A stretch of 11,020 nucleotides of DNA from Micractinium sp. NFX-FRZ (taxonomy: Eukaryota > Chlorophyta > Trebouxiophyceae > Chlorellales > Chlorellaceae): positions 1 to 11,020 of the forward strand of contig JAPTJF010000828.1 in NCBI GenBank assembly GCA_029339195.1, written 5' to 3'. Positions 7,993 to 11,020 of the stretch are shown here, one piece after another (within the stretch, counting starts at the first letter, position 1; every line of letters begins with the position of its first letter). The notes under the pieces are model-generated. The model did no database searches. It was not told the DNA's origin and saw only the letters and a program-made list of their open reading frames with translations. A program made the translations under genes and the position numbers.

Positions 7993-10949
7993 AGGTTGGG
8001 GCACGTGCCAGGTGCGGGTGGGGGCTTGGCGGCTTGTCAATACGGCGTTTGGGTTGGGGGCAAGAGCTGACCATGGCAGCCACAGGGGGCGGCTGGTCGT
8101 GCCTGCCCGCCCAGCTGGGGTCCCTGCCAGGGAGGGCACAGCGCGTGGCTGCCGGCGCGCGAGCCCATTGGCGGCGGCCGCTGTGCTTGCTCTTGAGGCC
8201 GGCCTTCTTCCAGGCCCCGACGTCCTTGGGGCCGGCGGTGGCCTGTAGTAGGGTGCAGCAGTGTTGGCAGGGGCATGGGAAGCTTGTGTGGTAAGCATGC
8301 TTCCGTCGGCTTGCGGGGGCGGGCAGTGGGCGAACGGCCCGCCCGCCATGCATGCTGGGAGGTGAGTGTGCTGGTGTGCACAAAGTGGCACATGCCCGCC
8401 GGTTGGCCGCGGGCGGGCATTTGTTGGCGGGGGCGGGCAGTGGGCGAACGGCCCGTCCGCCATGCATGCTGGGAGGCGAGTGTGCTGGTGTGCACAGAGT
8501 GGCACATGCCCGCCGGTTGGCCGCGGGCGGGCATTTGTTGAGGCAACAAGCATGGCTGGGATATGCACATGTGACATGGCTGGCATGCTGCAGCACACCT
8601 GTTGACGCTGTTGCGGCCGGGCTTGAGGCGCTTTACAGCTCACCCTCCTCGCGGGGGCCCTGCAAAACGGATTTGAAGAGGGGAGAGGTGTGTGGGAGGA
8701 GTTTTGCTTCGTTCGTTGGTGTGCCTGTCGCTTTGGCAGCGCCCTGCCGTGCTGCGTCCCTCTGCCTGGGCATGCTGCTCGGTGCCTGGGTTGTATGGGG
8801 TGCGTGTTCACCTGCGGAGGCATGGGCTGCCAGCCTGGGTAGGCTGAGTAGCCGGGCATCATAGGGTACCCTGCCGGTGGCGGCAGGAAGGCGGGCGGCG
8901 CGCCTGGCAGCATTCCCGGCCAGGGGAACGGTGCCATGGGTGCGGCGGCTGCCGGCGGCATCGCGTGCCAGCCGCCGGGCGCGGTGGCGGGCGGCATCAT
9001 GTGCCAGCCGCCGGGCGCGGTGGCGGGCGGCATCATGTGCCAGCCGTTGGGCGCGGCAGCGGCGGGCGGCTGCGAGGTGGCGGGCGGCTGCGAGGCACAG
9101 GGTGGCTTTGAGGCGGCCGCCGGCGGCGCAGCGGCCGCTGCCGGGCGTGCACCCTTCTGGGTGTTGGGCGCCTGCTGCTCCTTAGCGGCCTGCCCCTGCT
9201 TGCGCTGCATGATTGCGGCCGCTGACTTCTGGCAGTCGCGGCGCCGCCGCGCCTGCTCCTGGGCATTGGGTGCCTGCTGCTCTGCCGGCTGCTCCGGCGG
9301 GGCCATGAGCGCCTTCACGTGCTTGGGGATGCTGCGCACCGGCTCAATGTCAGCGTGCGTGTCGTTCCGGCCCGGGATGAGCACACGGGCGGGGCGCAGC
9401 TCCTTCAGCCGGTCTGCCACCTCCTTCTGCACGAAGAAGAAGATGCCCTCCAGCCACCGCTGGTGCTCGTTCTTGTTCTGCCGCGCCAGCAGCAGGAATT
9501 CAACTGCGGTAGTCCAGGGGCGTGATGCATGTGTCAGTTGCGTGCGGGTGGTCCAGCGGTGCGCACATGCTGGCGCGGCATGCGTGGCATGCGAGGCAGG
9601 CCTGCCAGGCATGTGTGATTTGTAGTGCAGGCATGCATGGCTGGTACATGTGTCCTCATTCCGCATGCCTCGAGTTGTCCATTCAGCGTGCCACCAGGCA
9701 GTGGTACGGGTGCACTCACCGGACACGTCACAGCCCACTTCCTTGCAGATGGCGGTCACCACAGACGCAATGAAGTCGTAGTTCATCCGGATGCCCTCCT
9801 TCTTGGCCAGCTGCAGGGCAGCCTCAGCGCGGCGGTCGAGGCGAATGAGCGACTGCAGCGACAGGCGGGGCACCCGGGCGTACAGCAGCACCGCATTTTC
9901 TGGCGCGTGCGAGGGCTTGTTGCCCCGCGACACCTTGATGGGCTCCATGCCCAGCTCCATTGTGTTGCCGTCGCAGTCTGTGGTCGGGCAGGAGGGGCGA
10001 GGGCAAGGAGGGATGGGGCGGGTGTTGAGGGAGCGTGGAGGCGGGGCCAGGAGCGTGGGGGGTTGGGGAGGCTTGGGGCAAAAGACAGAGGGCGCCCATG
10101 AGGGGCCGCATGCCAGGCGGGTGCTGGTTAGGAGCTTGTGTGGGAGCTGTGCCAGGTGTGTCGACGGCATGTGTGCCCGGCGGGGCGTTGTGCTGTCGCT
10201 ATAGTGGAGAGGTGGTGGGCGCCCACCCGCTGCCGTGTCCATGCATGCTTGCGGCTCTGCCGGCTGCGCTGCTCTTGCCACAGTGCGCTCTGTCCGCAGC
10301 TCACCTGTGAAGCTGATGCCCCGCAGGTTCAGCAGCAGGCCGCCTGCGCCGCTCATCTGCACCAGCTCGTCTAGGTAGAACGGGCTGGTGAAGCGCAGGA
10401 TGGCCACGCCGGACTTGAAGTCGTGCTGCCACTCCTTCTGGCCTGCCACGATGCACTCTGTGCGGGAGATGGAGGAGGTGTAGCCGGGGTGGAACTGCAG
10501 GGCGCGCCGCAGCCGGGTGTCGCGGGCAGCTGCCTGCTGCAGCAGTACCTCCAGCTGGGGGCGGTTGGCCTGGGACAGGTTGGGGGAGAGCTCCAGCCGC
10601 CCAGTCTGCTCTTGCACCTGGAAGCTCTCGGCGTCCAGGGGGGCGGCGGTCTGGAACACCGCACACACTGCGGCGGGCGGGGGTGGGTGCTGATGTGTCA
10701 GTTTGCTACCTCGCCTGCATGGCCACGCCGTTGCACAATGCGTGGCGGGCGCCACAGAGTTTGCAGCCCAGGTGTGTGTTTGCTCATATCTCGCTAGGTG
10801 GGGGATGCTGCTTTGTGTTGTACTTGCTTTGCTTCCCCCCTCACCTTCAGCAGTGGGGGAGTTGGAGTACATGGCGCCGGTGGAGAAGCAGGGGAGCTTG
10901 GCTTTCAGGAGCGCGTGTGTCGCCAGCGGTGTCTTGGGGTCGACTCTCT
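7919..10949 (-). CDS. Unrecognised spliced host gene, 5' end outside window; Pro/Ala-rich C-terminus
   Basis: Proposed exons are 10949-10845, 10667-10305, 9977-9720, 9503-8812 and 8242-7919, giving about 579 residues without the N-terminus. Every junction has GT-AG ends and keeps the frame. The first 300 or so residues look like a folded domain with mixed hydrophobic and charged segments that I do not recognise; it includes a segment rich in L-R-R and Q and a K-E-G-I-R-M-N-Y helical part. Exon 4 then turns into a charged Gln/Arg stretch and a low-complexity Pro/Ala/Gly/Met/Trp/Tyr tail. Third codon positions are strongly G/C, unlike the element to the left. The last exon is the least sure: its first 60 or so codons have host-like codon use, but its end up to the TAG at 7921-7919 overlaps the likely element start. 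Function unknown. Confidence 0.6.
8392..8420. repeat. Hairpin in the first tandem unit
   Basis: ATGCCCGCC (8392-8400) is the exact reverse complement of GGCGGGCAT (8412-8420), making a 9-bp GC-rich stem with an 11-base loop. The same structure recurs in the second unit. Confidence 0.85.
8506..8534. repeat. Hairpin in the second tandem unit
   Basis: The same 9-bp stem and 11-base loop as at 8392-8420, without changes. Just after it, TTGTTG-AGG-CAACAA (8535-8549) makes a further short inverted repeat present only at the end of this unit. Confidence 0.85.
8957..9064 (-). repeat. Three 36-bp coding repeats in the host-gene tail
   Basis: Units at 8957-8992, 8993-9028 and 9029-9064 encode on the minus strand repeated 12-residue segments of the form G-W-H-x-M-P-P-A-x-A-P-x. 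The first two units differ at only two bases; the third is more diverged. The repeat lies in exon 4 (9503-8812) of the unrecognised gene and is in frame with it. Confidence 0.85.
9504..9719 (-). other. Host-gene intron, 216 bases, phase 1
   Basis: The donor is GTCCG|GTGAGTGC, a near-perfect consensus, and the acceptor is CTACCGCAG|TTGAATTC, both on the minus strand. It is a multiple of three and stop-free. It contains several short GCATGC-type palindromes and a CATG/CATGC-rich composition different from the exons. Confidence 0.75.
9978..10304 (-). other. Host-gene intron, 327 bases, phase 1
   Basis: The donor is CACAG|GTGAGC and the acceptor GACCACAG|ACTGCG on the minus strand. It is also a multiple of three and free of stops in the flanking frame. 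Its translated sequence is low-complexity Pro/Ala/Arg and unlike the flanking exons, which favours real splicing. Confidence 0.7.
10668..10844 (-). other. Host-gene intron, 177 bases, phase 1
   Basis: The donor is GAAG|GTGAGG and the acceptor CCGCCGCAG|TGTGTG on the minus strand. The length is a multiple of three and the reading frame has no stop through it, so a retained form would add 59 residues in frame. Confidence 0.65.
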
Positions 10950-11020
10950 CTGTAGTACCCCCTCCACCCCACCCCACCCATCCACCCACACCACACAAAC
11001 CCAAGCACACCCGCACCCGC
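10950..11020 (-). other. End of an upstream intron of the host gene
   Basis: The minus strand ends in TACTACAG directly before codons that look coding (start of exon 10949-10845), a fair 3' splice site. The intron part in the window is simple G/T-rich sequence instead of a pyrimidine tract. Alternative acceptors two or four bases further in cannot be excluded. Confidence 0.5.
10958..10979 (-). other. G-quadruplex-type motif in intron next to acceptor
   Basis: On the minus (transcribed-like) strand, runs of 3, 4, 4 and 5 G are separated by loops of one to four bases, satisfying the usual G3+ N1-7 rule. It lies only three bases from the TACTACAG acceptor stretch, so it would be present in the pre-mRNA where a pyrimidine tract is expected. 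Confidence 0.6.

Larger units (their letters stand above)
1..8010 (-). mobile_element. Non-LTR retrotransposon, Dualen/RandI-like, 3' end outside window
   Basis: Read on the minus strand, this region encodes in order a 2A peptide, an OTU cysteine protease, an APE endonuclease, a reverse transcriptase, a long spacer with a methyltransferase-like segment, and the start of an RNase H. No LTRs, integrase or tyrosine recombinase are visible. The combination of cysteine protease, APE, RT and RNase H is what is known for the Dualen (RandI) family of Chlamydomonas, which also has a restriction-like endonuclease; that part would lie left of position 1. The 5' boundary is not precise. It is placed near 8010-8075, where codon use changes from the strongly G/C-ending host type to a mixed type rich in A-ending codons. 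Target-site duplications cannot be checked because the 3' end is missing. Element identity is secure; exact family and boundary are inference. Confidence 0.9.
8313..8540. repeat. Tandem duplication, two 114-bp units, three differences
   Basis: Units 8313-8426 and 8427-8540 align end to end without gaps and differ by only three substitutions: C/T in the CGGCCCG[C/T]CC segment, T/C in GGGAGG[T/C]GAG, and A/G in TGCACA[A/G]AGTGG. Each unit carries one hairpin. The few differences suggest a recent duplication inside the proposed intron. Confidence 0.95.
8243..8811 (-). other. Host-gene intron, about 569 bases, phase 0, containing a tandem duplication
   Basis: The donor is CCGCAG|GTGAACACG and the acceptor CTACTACAG|GCCACC on the minus strand. 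Joining the exons gives a Pro-rich tail followed by a Lys/Gly-rich segment with codons almost always ending in G or C, which supports this acceptor and frame. The intron holds the 114-bp tandem repeat at 8313-8540. Unlike the three preceding introns, its length is not a multiple of three. Confidence 0.55.

Noticed and set aside
8535..8549. TTGTTG-AGG-CAACAA inverted repeat as a terminator or transposon end
   Set aside because: A 6-bp stem alone is weak. There is no partner repeat, no T-run and no target duplication around it.
4615..11016. A single 2133-residue protein spanning the whole right half of the window
   Set aside because: The open frame crosses four segments with GT-AG borders and low-complexity, non-protein-like translation, then runs from host-type codon use into retrotransposon domains. 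It also begins with GTG at the window edge. It is a host gene plus an element ORF joined by chance openness in GC-rich DNA.

Overview
The window looks like nuclear DNA of a chlorophyte green alga, probably a Chlamydomonas or Volvox relative. The reasons are high GC, a spliced gene with GTGAG-type donors and CAG acceptors, very GC-rich third codon positions in the host exons, and a non-LTR retrotransposon built like the Dualen/RandI family known from Chlamydomonas reinhardtii. All supported coding is on the minus strand, so the story reads from right (11020) to left (1). I found no convincing plus-strand gene.

Right part (about 10949 to 8075): an unrecognised spliced host gene, open at its 5' side. 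Five exons can be proposed (10949-10845, 10667-10305, 9977-9720, 9503-8812, 8242-7919) with GT-AG introns between them. The first three complete introns are all phase 1, multiples of three and free of stops, so unspliced DNA gives a misleading 6.4-kb open frame. The fourth intron carries a 114-bp tandem duplication. Exon 4 encodes a Pro/Ala/Gly/Met-rich tail with a 12-residue repeat.

Left part (about 8000 to 1, continuing beyond the left edge): a non-LTR retrotransposon in the same orientation as the host gene. Its first frame encodes a short leader ending in a perfect 2A ribosome-skipping motif, an OTU-type cysteine protease, a basic region with a nuclear-localisation-like stretch and a PCNA-binding-box-like motif, and an APE-type endonuclease. 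This frame stops at 4615. A second frame, at -1 relative to the first, is open without a stop from 4723 to the left edge. It encodes a reverse transcriptase with all core motifs, a spacer of about 880 residues that contains a candidate DIRS/Dam-like methyltransferase fold, and the start of an RNase H.

Taken together, the element could make one polyprotein (2A leader / OTU / APE / RT / methyltransferase-like / RNase H) if a -1 frameshift joins the frames, or it may be a copy broken by a one-base indel near 4620-4723. The restriction-like endonuclease expected of Dualen would lie beyond the left edge. The element sits at, or just after, the last recognisable host exon, so the host message may end in element-derived sequence.
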